Source: Gudongella sp964575895
Lineage (GTDB): Bacteria > Bacillota > Clostridia > Tissierellales > Tissierellaceae
Assembly (NCBI GenBank): GCA_964575895.1
Contig: CAZNTE010000019.1
Span: 1-49,804, forward strand
Reading direction: 5' to 3'
DNA length: 49,804 nucleotides
How positions within the stretch are numbered: the stretch's first letter is position 1; each line of letters begins with the position of its first letter. Of the stretch, positions 1 to 7,880 are shown piece by piece. A model generated the notes under the pieces. It was not told the origin of the DNA and searched no databases. It worked only from the letters and a program-made list of their open reading frames with translations. Made by a program: the position numbers and the translations under genes.

Positions 1-123
1 ACGATTAAGTTTATTAGGTTTGATGATTAGTTCAATTTGCTATTGCAATTTAAGATTTTATAAAATTTAATAAAGGTTATAAAATAAACTTATAAGGTTT
101 AACTAAATATTGGAGGGATCTAT

Positions 124-1170
124 ATGAATAAAACCCTTAGAGAACTAGGAATAACACCAGGTCATTTAAAATGTGGTAAGAATAATTTAATTACTGATGT
201 TGAAGGTGTTAAAGTAGGACATAAAACATTGGATAATGGAGATATTAAGACTGGAGTAACGGCTATTATACCCCATGAAAACAATATATTTAAGAATAAG
301 CTAATAGCTGCAACAAGTGTTATTAACGGGTTTGGAAAATCTATTGGTTTGACTCAGATAGATGAACTAGGAACTTTGGAGACCCCAATCCTCTTAACTA
401 ACACTTTAAGTGTTGGTGTAGCCCAGAATGCACTTATTAGATATATGCTTAATAGTAATGAGGATATAGGTCTAAAGACTGGTACTGTAAATCCTGTAGT
501 GGGAGAATGCAACGATGGAGTTTTAAATTCTATAAGAAAACTATCCGTTGAAGAAACAGATGTCTTTGATGCATTATATTCATGTGATAAGGATTTTTTA
601 CAAGGAAATGTAGGAGCAGGTACTGGAATGGTATGCTATGGATTAAAGGGTGGAATAGGGTCTTCGTCCAGAGTAATCCTACTTGATAATCTCGAATATA
701 CAATTGGAACTTTAGTCTTATCAAATTTTGGTTCCTTAGAAGACTTAATGGTACTTGGAAATCCTGTTGGTTCAAAGATAAAGAGTAAACTTAAGCTTAA
801 AAGTAGTGCAGATAAGGGCTCAATAATGATAATCATAGCAACTGATATTCCACTAAGTGCTGATCAGCTGAAAAGACTTTGTAAAAGAGCACAATCTGGA
901 ATTGCCAGAACTGGTGGATATACAGGTAATGGTTCTGGTGAAATAGTAATCGGTTTTTCTACTGGCAACACTATTCCTCACTACTCTACATCAGATATTA
1001 TTAGTATTAGAACGATACATCAGGACAGGCTTGATATGGTATTCAAGGCAGTTGTAGAATCGACTGAAGAATCTATTATAAATTCCATGTTATGTAGTTA
1101 TAGCACAATTGGAAGAGACCAAAAAGAGATAATAAGTTTAGCAGATTACCATATGTTATTAAGATACTAG
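124..1170 (+). CDS. P1 family peptidase (DmpA/BapA-type aminopeptidase)
   Basis: An N-terminal-nucleophile aminopeptidase of the DmpA/BapA type, 348 residues, close to the usual family length. Family knowledge: these are made as one chain, cut themselves before a Ser and use that Ser to release N-terminal D-, beta- or L-residues from short peptides. The N-terminal stretch ITDVEGVKVGH is the family opening. KGSIMIIIATD matches the cleavage region, so Ser233 is the predicted nucleophile, and the conserved GNGSGEIV and FSTGN segments follow near residues 268-282. No signal peptide is seen, so it is probably cytoplasmic. The ATG at 124 follows GGAGGG at 112-117. A possible promoter (TTGCTA at 37-42, TATAAA at 59-64) is weak. 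Substrate specificity cannot be read from sequence. Confidence 0.9.
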   Translation: MNKTLRELGITPGHLKCGKNNLITDVEGVKVGHKTLDNGDIKTGVTAIIPHENNIFKNKLIAATSVINGFGKSIGLTQIDELGTLETPILLTNTLSVGVAQNALIRYMLNSNEDIGLKTGTVNPVVGECNDGVLNSIRKLSVEETDVFDALYSCDKDFLQGNVGAGTGMVCYGLKGGIGSSSRVILLDNLEYTIGTLVLSNFGSLEDLMVLGNPVGSKIKSKLKLKSSADKGSIMIIIATDIPLSADQLKRLCKRAQSGIARTGGYTGNGSGEIVIGFSTGNTIPHYSTSDIISIRTIHQDRLDMVFKAVVESTEESIINSMLCSYSTIGRDQKEIISLADYHMLLRY

Positions 1171-1215
1171 AATTACACTATTCCTTAAACAATATTAATA
1201 AAAATTAAAAATTAC

Positions 1216-1956
1216 TTGAGCATTAGTTTTTCTACATGTTCATTATACAAGGAGGTCATCAAGGATAAAGCATATACTATTCTAGTCGTAGAGGATGAGG
1301 AACCTATACGAAAAGTAGTTAAAGATTACTTAATTAATTATGGTTATAGGGTACTTGAAGCAAAAGATGGTATAAGTGCAATGGAGGTTTTTTCTAACAA
1401 TGAAATACACCTAATAGTATTAGATTTAATGCTTCCTTTGTTAAGTGGTGAAGAAGTTTGCTCTAAAATCAGATCTTCATCAAATGTCCCAATTATAATG
1501 CTAACTGCAAAATCAGATGAGGATGATAAAATTGAAGGCTTTTCAGCTGGTGCAGATGATTATGTAGTTAAACCTTTTAGTACAAAGGAACTACTGGTTA
1601 GGATTGAAGCCCTTATAAAAAGAACTTATCTATACAAAACAGATGATACTAAAAAAATATATCTTCAAGATAATAGAATAGTGGTTGATTCTGATGAAAA
1701 AACAGTTAAAAAATATGGAACTTATATAGATCTTACAAACCATGAATTTCAATTACTATTGCAGTTATCACAACATAAAGGAAATGTATTATCAAGACAA
1801 CAGCTAATTGAATTAGCCTTCGGATATGACTATGAGGGCTATGATAGGACTATAGATGCTCACATAAAAAACATCAGACAAAAGCTTGAAGACAATCCAA
1901 AAAATCCTGCCCTTATAATTACAGTTTACGGCATTGGGTATAGATTAAATGGTTGA
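1216..1956 (+). CDS. OmpR/PhoB-family response regulator (start codon uncertain)
   Basis: Two-component response regulator: receiver domain followed by a C-terminal winged helix (LTNHEFQLLLQL, then TVYGIGYRLNG at the end). Counting from the TTG at 1216, the acidic pair is E26/D27, the phospho-acceptor is D70 in VLDLMLP, and the conserved Lys is K119 in VVKPF. It presumably answers to the kinase gene that follows 57 nt later. The start is odd. The only in-frame ATG/GTG/TTG upstream of the receiver is the TTG at 1216, which has no ribosome site. A strong AAGGAGG at 1249-1255 points instead to codon 1261, which is AAG. With ATG there the protein would begin MDKAYTILVVEDE, an ordinary regulator N-terminus. 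The gene is otherwise intact. Confidence 0.88.
   Translation: MSISFSTCSLYKEVIKDKAYTILVVEDEEPIRKVVKDYLINYGYRVLEAKDGISAMEVFSNNEIHLIVLDLMLPLLSGEEVCSKIRSSSNVPIIMLTAKSDEDDKIEGFSAGADDYVVKPFSTKELLVRIEALIKRTYLYKTDDTKKIYLQDNRIVVDSDEKTVKKYGTYIDLTNHEFQLLLQLSQHKGNVLSRQQLIELAFGYDYEGYDRTIDAHIKNIRQKLEDNPKNPALIITVYGIGYRLNG
1249..1263 (+). promoter_or_regulatory. Strong ribosome binding site without a usable start codon
   Basis: AAGGAGG at 1249-1255 is followed after five bases by AAG (1261-1263), in frame with the response regulator. One base change (A to T at 1262) would make it ATG. An out-of-frame ATG at 1236 gives only a ten-residue peptide ending at 1265-1267, so it does not explain the site. Confidence 0.6.
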
Positions 1957-2013
1957 TGATAATTCACGACATATTCAAATTTGTAATTTATACTCAAAAA
2001 AGAGGTGAAATTT

Positions 2014-3378
2014 ATGAGTCTAAAACGAAAGTTAATATTAGGATTTTCTATTGCTATAGTTAGCTCCTTAATTTTAGTTAGTCTTATTTCAATGTTTATT
2101 ATCAATGAAAGGTTTCAAAACTACCTAGAAGAAGAACAGGCTATTAAATTCAAGACTATAAGTGATGAAGTATCTACACTATATATAAATAATAATTATT
2201 CAACCTCAGGATTTAACTTTGATAGAATAGCAACTAATGAAGGTATAGAAATAACTTTGTTAGATGAAAATGGAAACTCAATATACACCAGTGGAACACC
2301 TAGAATGAGAGGTATGGGACGGGGTATTATGCAGCGTTCATCTCAAAGTGACATCCTAAAAACCATTAACTTTGATATCATTGATTCTGGTAGAAAAGTA
2401 GGCCAAGTAATAATTGGTTATTATAATTACTCTTACATTACTGAGTCTGCTTCTATATTTTTTTCAACTCTTCAAAGATCAATTATTTTAGCTGGAATTA
2501 TTGCATTACTAATAGGTTTAGTAATTAGTTTGTTGGTATCCAAAAAAATCTCTGATTCACTACTTCACATTAAGAATACAGCCTATAGAATAACTAAAGG
2601 AGATTTATCCCCTGTTAACATAAAGAAAACTAAAATTACTGAAGTAGATGAATTAACTGGTTCCATTGACTATCTGCGGAGCGAATTAATTAATCAAGAT
2701 CGTATTAGAAAAGAGTATGCTCAAAATATATCCCATGACCTTCGTACACCTCTAACTACTATAAAAACTTATATTGAAGCAATTCAAGATGGTATTTATG
2801 AACCAAACAATGATAATTTAAGCCTTATAGGAGAAGAAATAGATCGAGTAAATAAACTAGTTGAAGACCTAAAAAACAGCTACAATATGAACAAAGAAGA
2901 CTTGGGATTGATTCTCTCTAACTATAATTTAAACCAAGAACTTGAAAATATTAAATCTACCTACGAGAGTATTTTTATTAAAGAATCTAAGAACCTTACT
3001 CTTGAAATTAATGAAAATATAAATGTTAAGTTGGATAAAAGTAAAATTAGAGAAGCAATAATAAACTTACTTGACAACTCAAGAAAATACACTTCTTCAG
3101 GGGGAAACATAACCTTAACAGCTTATAGAAATAAATCTGACCTGATTATAGGTGTTATAGATGATGGAGTGGGTATTCCAAGCAAAGATATCCCACATGT
3201 TAAAAATAGGCTCTACAGGGTTGATTCCTCTAGAAATAAATCTACTGGTGGTTCTGGCCTTGGTTTAGCATTAGTTGAATCAATTGTGAAAGCTCATGAT
3301 GGTCAAGTGGTTATTGAAAGTGATGAAAATAGAGGAACAAAGGCATTTATGATATTTAAAATACCTCCTAGGGAATAA
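2014..3378 (+). CDS. Membrane sensor histidine kinase (HAMP-HisKA-HATPase)
   Basis: Sensor kinase partner of the preceding response regulator. A first membrane helix covers about residues 8-30, a roughly 125-residue extracellular sensor follows, and a second helix lies near 156-178. Then come a HAMP linker, the dimerisation/phospho-acceptor helix with the HDLRTPL motif (His241 from this start), and an ATPase domain with N box NLLDNSRKY, G1 box DDGVGIP and G2 box GGSGLGLAL. All catalytic motifs look intact. A GTG at 2005 would add three residues but lies inside the ribosome site (AGAGGTG); the ATG at 2014 has normal spacing. The extracellular stretch contains a short MRGMGRGIM segment rich in Met and Gly. 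The signal sensed is unknown. Confidence 0.93.
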   Translation: MSLKRKLILGFSIAIVSSLILVSLISMFIINERFQNYLEEEQAIKFKTISDEVSTLYINNNYSTSGFNFDRIATNEGIEITLLDENGNSIYTSGTPRMRGMGRGIMQRSSQSDILKTINFDIIDSGRKVGQVIIGYYNYSYITESASIFFSTLQRSIILAGIIALLIGLVISLLVSKKISDSLLHIKNTAYRITKGDLSPVNIKKTKITEVDELTGSIDYLRSELINQDRIRKEYAQNISHDLRTPLTTIKTYIEAIQDGIYEPNNDNLSLIGEEIDRVNKLVEDLKNSYNMNKEDLGLILSNYNLNQELENIKSTYESIFIKESKNLTLEINENINVKLDKSKIREAIINLLDNSRKYTSSGGNITLTAYRNKSDLIIGVIDDGVGIPSKDIPHVKNRLYRVDSSRNKSTGGSGLGLALVESIVKAHDGQVVIESDENRGTKAFMIFKIPPRE

Positions 3379-3393
3379 CCCCATAGGAGGTAT
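3361..3393. terminator. Shared hairpin between the kinase gene and cysE
   Basis: ATACCTCCTA (3361-3370) pairs perfectly with TAGGAGGTAT (3384-3393), and GGG/CCC extends the stem inward. It overlaps the kinase stop codon and sits between convergent genes. The T-runs are short on both sides, so it is probably a modest bidirectional terminator. Confidence 0.6.
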
Positions 3394-3395
3394 TT

Positions 3396-3938
3396 CTATA
3401 TTACATATAAGTGATCTTTCCTATCTTTCTTAAGGATTCTTGCTGGCATTCCCACTGCAGTAGAATATGGAGGAATATCTTTTAAAACAACAGCATTAGC
3501 TCCAATTTTTGATCCTAATCCAACTTTAATTGGTCCAAGTATTTTCGCACCAGCCCCGATAATAACATTATTCTCTATTCTAGGATGTCTTATTTCACCC
3601 TTATTTCCTCCAACCCCTCCTAAGGTAACACCGTGATATAAGGTTACCTTATCACCAATTATAGCGGTTTCTCCGATTACAATCCCCATACCATGGTCAA
3701 TAAATAATTCTTTTCCTATAATCGCTCCAGGATGTATTTCTATTCCAGTCTTTCTCCTTGATCTATATGATATAAACAAAGCAAGATTTTCCCAACCCTT
3801 CATATAGAATTTATGAGATATTCTATAACTTGTTAATGCCCTTAGTCCTGGTGAGAATAACAAAGCTTGTATTATTGTCTTCATAGCAGGGTCTTTGTCT
3901 AATATTACTTTTGCATCATTTACTATTCCCTTAATCAT
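3396..3938 (-). CDS. cysE: Serine O-acetyltransferase
   Basis: Transfers acetyl from acetyl-CoA to L-serine, giving O-acetylserine, the substrate of CysK. It is a left-handed beta-helix protein with hexapeptide repeats in the C-terminal half (IHPGAIIG, VIGETAIIG, NNVIIGAGAKILG). The Asp-His pair in LFIDHGMG near residues 80-82 matches the conserved active-site region of the family. At 180 residues it is the short form seen in Firmicutes. The ATG at 3938 has AGGGTG six bases upstream; the GTG at 3947 is too close to a ribosome site. The start overlaps the cysK stop by 8 nt, which suggests translational coupling. Expression should follow the T-box upstream of cysK. Confidence 0.95.
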   Translation of the reverse strand: MIKGIVNDAKVILDKDPAMKTIIQALLFSPGLRALTSYRISHKFYMKGWENLALFISYRSRRKTGIEIHPGAIIGKELFIDHGMGIVIGETAIIGDKVTLYHGVTLGGVGGNKGEIRHPRIENNVIIGAGAKILGPIKVGLGSKIGANAVVLKDIPPYSTAVGMPARILKKDRKDHLYVI

Positions 3939-4854
3939 TTTTTTCACCCTTAAATAAGATTGTTGATAGATATCTTTCTCCAGTATCAGGTAAAACTGTT
4001 ACTACCTTTTTCCCTGAACCAAGTTCTTTGGCTATTTTTATAGCAGCTGCAAAATTAGCTCCAGAACTTATGCCAGAAAGAATTCCTTCCCTTTTAGCCA
4101 AATATCTTGATGCATCAAATGCTTCTTCCTCCGTCATGTTTAATACTCTATCTACAACATCAGGATTGTATATTTCGGGGATAAAATTTGCACCTATTCC
4201 TTGAATACCATGTCCAGATGGACTTCCATTTGTTAGAACCTGAGATTTTTCAGGCTGTACTGCGACAACCAATACCTCCTCTATCTCCTCTTTAATCCTC
4301 TTTCCTATACCACTTACTGTGCCTCCAGTACCAACTCCAACCACAAAAGCATCAAATCCGTTTTCCATATCTTCTAATATCTCCATGGAAGTCACTTCAT
4401 AATGAGCTTTTACATTTGACTGATTTTTAAATTGACTTGGCATAAAATATCCAAATTCTTCAACCAGCTTATTTGCGTGATCAACTGAACCTTTCATCCC
4501 CAGTGAACCAGTTGTCAATATAAGCTCTGCTCCATATGCTTTAATTAATAGTTTTCTTTCTTCACTCATGGTCTCTGGCATAATTATTTTGATTTTGTAT
4601 CCTTTTGAAGCTCCAATCATTGCCAGAGCAATACCTGTATTTCCACTGGTTGCTTCAATAATTGTATCACCTTTTGAAATAATACCTTTTTTTTCAGCAT
4701 CAAGGATCATGTAAAATGCTGCTCTATCCTTTATACTACTTCCAGGATTGAAACTTTCAATTTTTACATATATATCAGCCATATCATTTTGTATTTTCTT
4801 TACTTTCACTAAGGGTGTCTTTCCTATTGTCTCTAAAATATTATTGTAAATCAT
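3931..4854 (-). CDS. cysK: Cysteine synthase A (O-acetylserine sulfhydrylase)
   Basis: PLP enzyme that converts O-acetylserine and sulfide to L-cysteine. The 307 residues include the PLP lysine K42 in NPGSSIKDRAA, the substrate loop TSGNTG at 69-74, the phosphate-binding GTGGT at 175-179 and the GISSGAN segment near 261-267, all as in CysK. The start ATG at 4854 follows TAGGAGG at 4863-4869. It is first in a cysK-cysE operon, with cysE overlapping its stop, and is controlled by the T-box leader upstream. A Fur-like box overlaps the probable transcription start. Confidence 0.96.
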   Translation of the reverse strand: MIYNNILETIGKTPLVKVKKIQNDMADIYVKIESFNPGSSIKDRAAFYMILDAEKKGIISKGDTIIEATSGNTGIALAMIGASKGYKIKIIMPETMSEERKLLIKAYGAELILTTGSLGMKGSVDHANKLVEEFGYFMPSQFKNQSNVKAHYEVTSMEILEDMENGFDAFVVGVGTGGTVSGIGKRIKEEIEEVLVVAVQPEKSQVLTNGSPSGHGIQGIGANFIPEIYNPDVVDRVLNMTEEEAFDASRYLAKREGILSGISSGANFAAAIKIAKELGSGKKVVTVLPDTGERYLSTILFKGEKND

Positions 4855-4878
4855 GTTTTACCTCCTATTAATTTGTAA

Positions 4879-5134
4879 TAAAAAAACCTCTACCTCAGTA
4901 TTTTACATACAGAGGCAAAGGTTAGTCTTCGCGGTTCCACTCTGATTAGGATCTCTCCCATCTTTTTCGAATACTTTCATATTCTAGTTCTGTAACGGGA
5001 ACTCCCGTATAAGTCTACTTAATTCAACTAAAAGCTCATTGGTGCACTTCACTTACACTAATTCAGATAACTCCCACCCTTGTTATCCTCTCTTTGGAAT
5101 CAATTATAAATTACTCTACCAAATCATAGCTATT
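4879..5134 (-). promoter_or_regulatory. T-box riboswitch leader, probably tRNA-Cys specific
   Basis: The leader precedes cysK. The T-box sequence AGAGTGGAACCGCG lies at 4930-4943 on the minus strand. A 12-bp terminator stem follows (4885-4896 with 4912-4923, two G-U pairs), then a T-run at about 4879-4886. The upstream part has the usual stem I features: AGAGAGG near 5089-5095, then GGGTGGGAG. The segment GTGAAG-TGC-ACC places a TGC codon at 5044-5046, read here as a cysteine specifier; it is assigned from position and from the cysK-cysE context, not from a folded model. Uncharged tRNA-Cys would stabilise the antiterminator and switch the operon on. Confidence 0.9.
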
Positions 5135-5136
5135 AT

Positions 5137-5160
5137 TAATAATCATTATCAACTATTATA
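5137..5160 (-). promoter_or_regulatory. Fur-like box overlapping the cysK promoter
   Basis: On the minus strand a TATAAT (5155-5160) is followed at once by TGATAATGATTATTA (5137-5151). This differs at one position from the Fur 7-1-7 consensus TGATAAT-N-ATTATCA. Its position around the expected transcription start would suit repression. The -35 region is weak, and the DNA is AT-rich, so chance similarity is possible. Confidence 0.45.
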
Positions 5161-5195
5161 GTTTATCAAATATTTTATAAAATGCAAGCACTTTT

Positions 5196-5489
5196 TTATT
5201 GAACTAAACATTTGGCAACTTTAAGGTACTTTATTCCAAGGTAACTTGCCACTTTAATTTCAACACTTTCATTTAAGTTAAAAATAGTCTTATCACAATA
5301 TACTGTTATTTCATCGACTAGTAAGGTTTCATAATGTTTTTCATCATCTTTAGGTCTGCCAATCTCAACGGATGGCTCTTGAACCTGAACTCAGCAATTA
5401 TTAGGCTGATATATTCCAAGGGTTATAATCTTATCAACGCTTTTTTTATAAATCAATTTTTTAGCTTTTTCGTCAATTAATATATTCAT
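5196..5489 (-). CDS. CC/Se-motif (HesB-like) small selenoprotein, UGA read as selenocysteine
   Basis: A 97-residue protein interrupted only by an in-frame TGA at 5391-5393 (residue 33), directly after Cys32, so the motif is Cys-Sec. The reading frame stays protein-like on both sides (MNILIDEKAKKLI before; VQVQEPSVEIGRPK after) and ends at TAA 5196-5198. From memory this resembles the small CC/Se-motif proteins of Clostridia, in which one Cys of a CC pair can be Sec; their role is unknown and a redox or metal role is only inferred. GGGGTGAT precedes the ATG at 5489. A hairpin fitting bacterial SECIS rules lies downstream of the UGA. The gene has a TATAAT at 5519-5524 and lies just upstream of the Cys T-box operon on the same strand. 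Confidence 0.82.
5352..5386 (-). promoter_or_regulatory. Candidate bSECIS element of the CC/Se selenoprotein
   Basis: Downstream of the UGA, GCCATC pairs with GATTGGC (one bulged T) around the loop CGTTGA at 5365-5370. The outer stem is AGGT with ACCT. The loop begins about 20 nt after the UGA and has a G in its first two positions, as described for bacterial SECIS elements. It was folded by eye only. Confidence 0.55.
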
Positions 5490-5550
5490 ATCATCACCCC
5501 AAGTAATTTTATGAATATATTATACACTATTTCTAATCAAAAAAAATAAA

Positions 5551-5582
5551 AATCTGTGCACCAGGTAGATGGTACACAGATT
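5551..5582 (-). terminator. Terminator after cstA
   Basis: A 13-bp stem (5551-5563 with 5570-5582, one G-U pair) with the loop GGTAGA, followed on the minus strand by TTT and a long T-rich tract. It separates cstA from the selenoprotein gene, which therefore needs its own promoter. Confidence 0.8.
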
Positions 5583-5595
5583 ATAGTTTTAAAAA

Positions 5596-7197
5596 TTATA
5601 CTTTTGATTTGCTCCCAAATAAAACATCATATCCTTCCTTAGCCAAGAACAAGGCCAAAACAAATAACATTGCTGGGAATACAACAAGGATATAATTTGC
5701 ATTTATAAAGTTATTTCTAATTAAAATAACTAAGGCTGTTAGAGTTGCTGCAAGCATAAACAGCATTGGGAGTACAATCATCTTGTAATTTTTTCCAGTT
5801 TTCTTTAGCCACACTGCAACAGCTAGTAATGCCAATCCTGCTAATAATTGGTTTGCAGATCCAAATATTGGCCATATTTTTGCATAACCACCTGATGCTA
5901 AGTAACCACCGATTAGAACTGTTATTCCAGTGGATACATACATATTTGTCATTATTGATTGCTTCTCAACGTTATCTTTCTCAAAGAATTCTTGGAAAAT
6001 AAATCTGCTTAATCTAGTAGCAGTATCTAGACTTGTCAGTGCAAATGCTGAAACAGCAAGAGCAACAAAGGACTTAGCAACATCAAAGTTTATTCCGAAC
6101 TTAGACATGAAAGTACCAACACCGTTTGAGAATACATTGACAGGTCCACCTTTAAGTAGTTCTGTCAAATCCCCCTGAGTTACATATGCCGCTGTAATTA
6201 ATGCTATTATTGCTAAAACACCTTCTATTAACATACCTCCATAACCAATGAACTTAGCATCTTTTTCATTATCAATCTGTTTAGAGGTTGTTCCTGATCC
6301 AACTAAGGAGTGGAAGCCAGATATAGCTCCACAGGCAACTATTACAAATAACATTGGGAATAAAGGTTGTTTATTAACAATAAATCCAGTAAATGGGGCA
6401 AGTTCAACTGTTGGCCTATAAATAACAATACCTATAACAGCACCTGCTATCATTGCATATAATAAAAATGAGTTCAAGTAATCCCTTGGTTGTAGTAAAA
6501 TCCAAACAGGTGCAGTTGAGGCAATAAATATATAAACCATCATAATAATAATCCAAGTATTAACACTTAAAGTAAGTGGGAAAAGGTATCCTAACCATAT
6601 ACATATAAATAACAGTATAACTCCAACAACAGTACCCACAGTAAGGGATACTCCCTTTCTATAAACTAAATACCCAAAAGCTACAGCTAGAACTATAAAT
6701 AATAATGAGGAAGTTGCAGCTGCAGGAACTGAATGGAATGTATTTGCTACTATGTTTGTAAATGCTGCTACAACTAGAAGTAAGGTTAACCAAGCAAATA
6801 AATCAAATAATAACTTTCCTTTTCTACCCATATTAACATTAATAATTTCTCCGATAGACTTACCCTTATGTCTTATGGATGCGAATAATGATCCAAAGTC
6901 ATGGACTCCACCAAAGAATATACTTCCAATAACAATCCAAAGTAGAACTGGTACCCATCCAAATATCGCAGCTTGAATTGGACCATTTATTGGACCTGCT
7001 CCTGCTATAGATGCAAAGTGGTGACCTAGTAAAACTGCTGGTTTAGAAGGTACATAGTCTATTCCATCTGTCATTTCATGTGCTGGAGTCTTTCTGCTGG
7101 AATCAACTCCCCATTGTTTTGCTAGCCAAGCACCATATGTAGCATATGCTAAGATGAATACGATTATACCTATAACAATTAGCCAAATAGTGTTCAT
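5596..7197 (-). CDS. cstA: CstA-family carbon starvation protein (pyruvate/peptide transporter)
   Basis: Polytopic membrane protein of 533 residues, rich in hydrophobic helices along its whole length. Family knowledge: CstA proteins import peptides, and the BtsT/CstA group also takes up pyruvate under carbon limitation. The N-terminal family block is present (DYVPSKPAVLLGHHFASIAG, then AGPINGPIQAA), as is FGGVHDFGSLFASIRHKGKS near residues 95-115. The ATG at 7197 has TAGGAGGG at good spacing; an upstream TTG at 7215 has none. The gene lies 21 nt after a small gene of unknown function on the same strand and ends at a strong terminator. Substrate is inferred from family only. Confidence 0.9.
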   Translation of the reverse strand: MNTIWLIVIGIIVFILAYATYGAWLAKQWGVDSSRKTPAHEMTDGIDYVPSKPAVLLGHHFASIAGAGPINGPIQAAIFGWVPVLLWIVIGSIFFGGVHDFGSLFASIRHKGKSIGEIINVNMGRKGKLLFDLFAWLTLLLVVAAFTNIVANTFHSVPAAATSSLLFIVLAVAFGYLVYRKGVSLTVGTVVGVILLFICIWLGYLFPLTLSVNTWIIIMMVYIFIASTAPVWILLQPRDYLNSFLLYAMIAGAVIGIVIYRPTVELAPFTGFIVNKQPLFPMLFVIVACGAISGFHSLVGSGTTSKQIDNEKDAKFIGYGGMLIEGVLAIIALITAAYVTQGDLTELLKGGPVNVFSNGVGTFMSKFGINFDVAKSFVALAVSAFALTSLDTATRLSRFIFQEFFEKDNVEKQSIMTNMYVSTGITVLIGGYLASGGYAKIWPIFGSANQLLAGLALLAVAVWLKKTGKNYKMIVLPMLFMLAATLTALVILIRNNFINANYILVVFPAMLFVLALFLAKEGYDVLFGSKSKV

Positions 7198-7218
7198 AAT
7201 TTCCCTCCTATCCAAATT

Positions 7219-7728
7219 TTATTCCATAACTTCATAAACTTTTCTTACTTCATCACCTCTTTTGCTAGTTATTAAAAATTTGTCTTCAAGGCATACCAGA
7301 ACAATTCTGATATCTACCCAGCCCTTGAAACCAAATGAAAAGCCTTTGTGAAACTTAAACTTCTTAATATTTTCTATAACATCATCATCTATGTTTTTTC
7401 TACTTCCATCAAATATTATTACACCTGTTATCATCGTTGACACATGCTCATTATGAGGTTGTATCAAAGTATCAATTGAATTTATTAAAAACTCATTGAA
7501 TTTTTCCAGTTCATAACCACTGAGATTTTTATGCTTCTTGAAAATACAATACTCATTATTCTCCATCCCATATATTTTTGCTTTCTTTGTTAAAACATAA
7601 CGCTCGCTTCGTACATGAAATTCAGCAAAAAGATCAAGAATTTCTCCATTTAAATCATATTCTCTATGTAAATCAAAATTGCTTCTTAATTTATCTTCAA
7701 TATTTCTAATATATTTTTCAAAATCCAT
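7219..7728 (-). CDS. Conserved small cytoplasmic protein upstream of cstA
   Basis: A 169-residue soluble protein with no signal peptide or membrane helix. Recognisable but unassigned blocks are EFHVRSERYVLTKKAKIYG near residues 33-51 and FKFHKGFSFGFKGWVDIRIV near 123-142. It resembles clostridial proteins of unknown function found beside CstA (possibly the DUF8052 type, recalled and not checked). AAAGGAGG precedes the ATG at 7728, and cstA starts 21 nt after its stop, so the two are very likely co-transcribed. A role in CstA regulation is conceivable but unsupported. Confidence 0.75.
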   Translation of the reverse strand: MDFEKYIRNIEDKLRSNFDLHREYDLNGEILDLFAEFHVRSERYVLTKKAKIYGMENNEYCIFKKHKNLSGYELEKFNEFLINSIDTLIQPHNEHVSTMITGVIIFDGSRKNIDDDVIENIKKFKFHKGFSFGFKGWVDIRIVLVCLEDKFLITSKRGDEVRKVYEVME

Positions 7729-7835
7729 CTAATCCCTCCTTTTGTACTACTTAATAACAAATGTCTATTTTACAACTTTATTGTACTGCTGTGTTATTGA
7801 ATTGTCAATTAATTTTAGAAAATCCCTTTAAAAAT

Positions 7836-7880
7836 AAGAAACCGACTCCATAAGCTCTTTTGCTTTGGAATCGGCTTCTT
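7836..7880 (-). terminator. Terminator after the amidohydrolase gene
   Basis: AAGAAACCGACTCCA (7836-7850) pairs with TGGAATCGGCTTCTT (7866-7880) with a few wobble or mismatched positions. On the minus strand a T-rich tract follows. It starts one base after the stop codon of the gene at 7881. Confidence 0.75.

Noticed and set aside
1236..1267. Ten-residue leader peptide before the response regulator
   Set aside because: The ATG at 1236 has no ribosome site of its own, and no attenuator hairpin follows. The AAGGAGG lies inside it.
4879..5134. tRNA gene upstream of cysK
   Set aside because: The folded-looking segment contains the T-box motif, a terminator and a specifier-like TGC, but no acceptor/T-arm arrangement of a tRNA.
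5196..5489. Pseudogene with a premature stop
   Set aside because: The only interruption is UGA at a Cys-adjacent site, the frame is coding-like on both sides, and a SECIS-like hairpin follows. A decayed gene would be expected to show other lesions.
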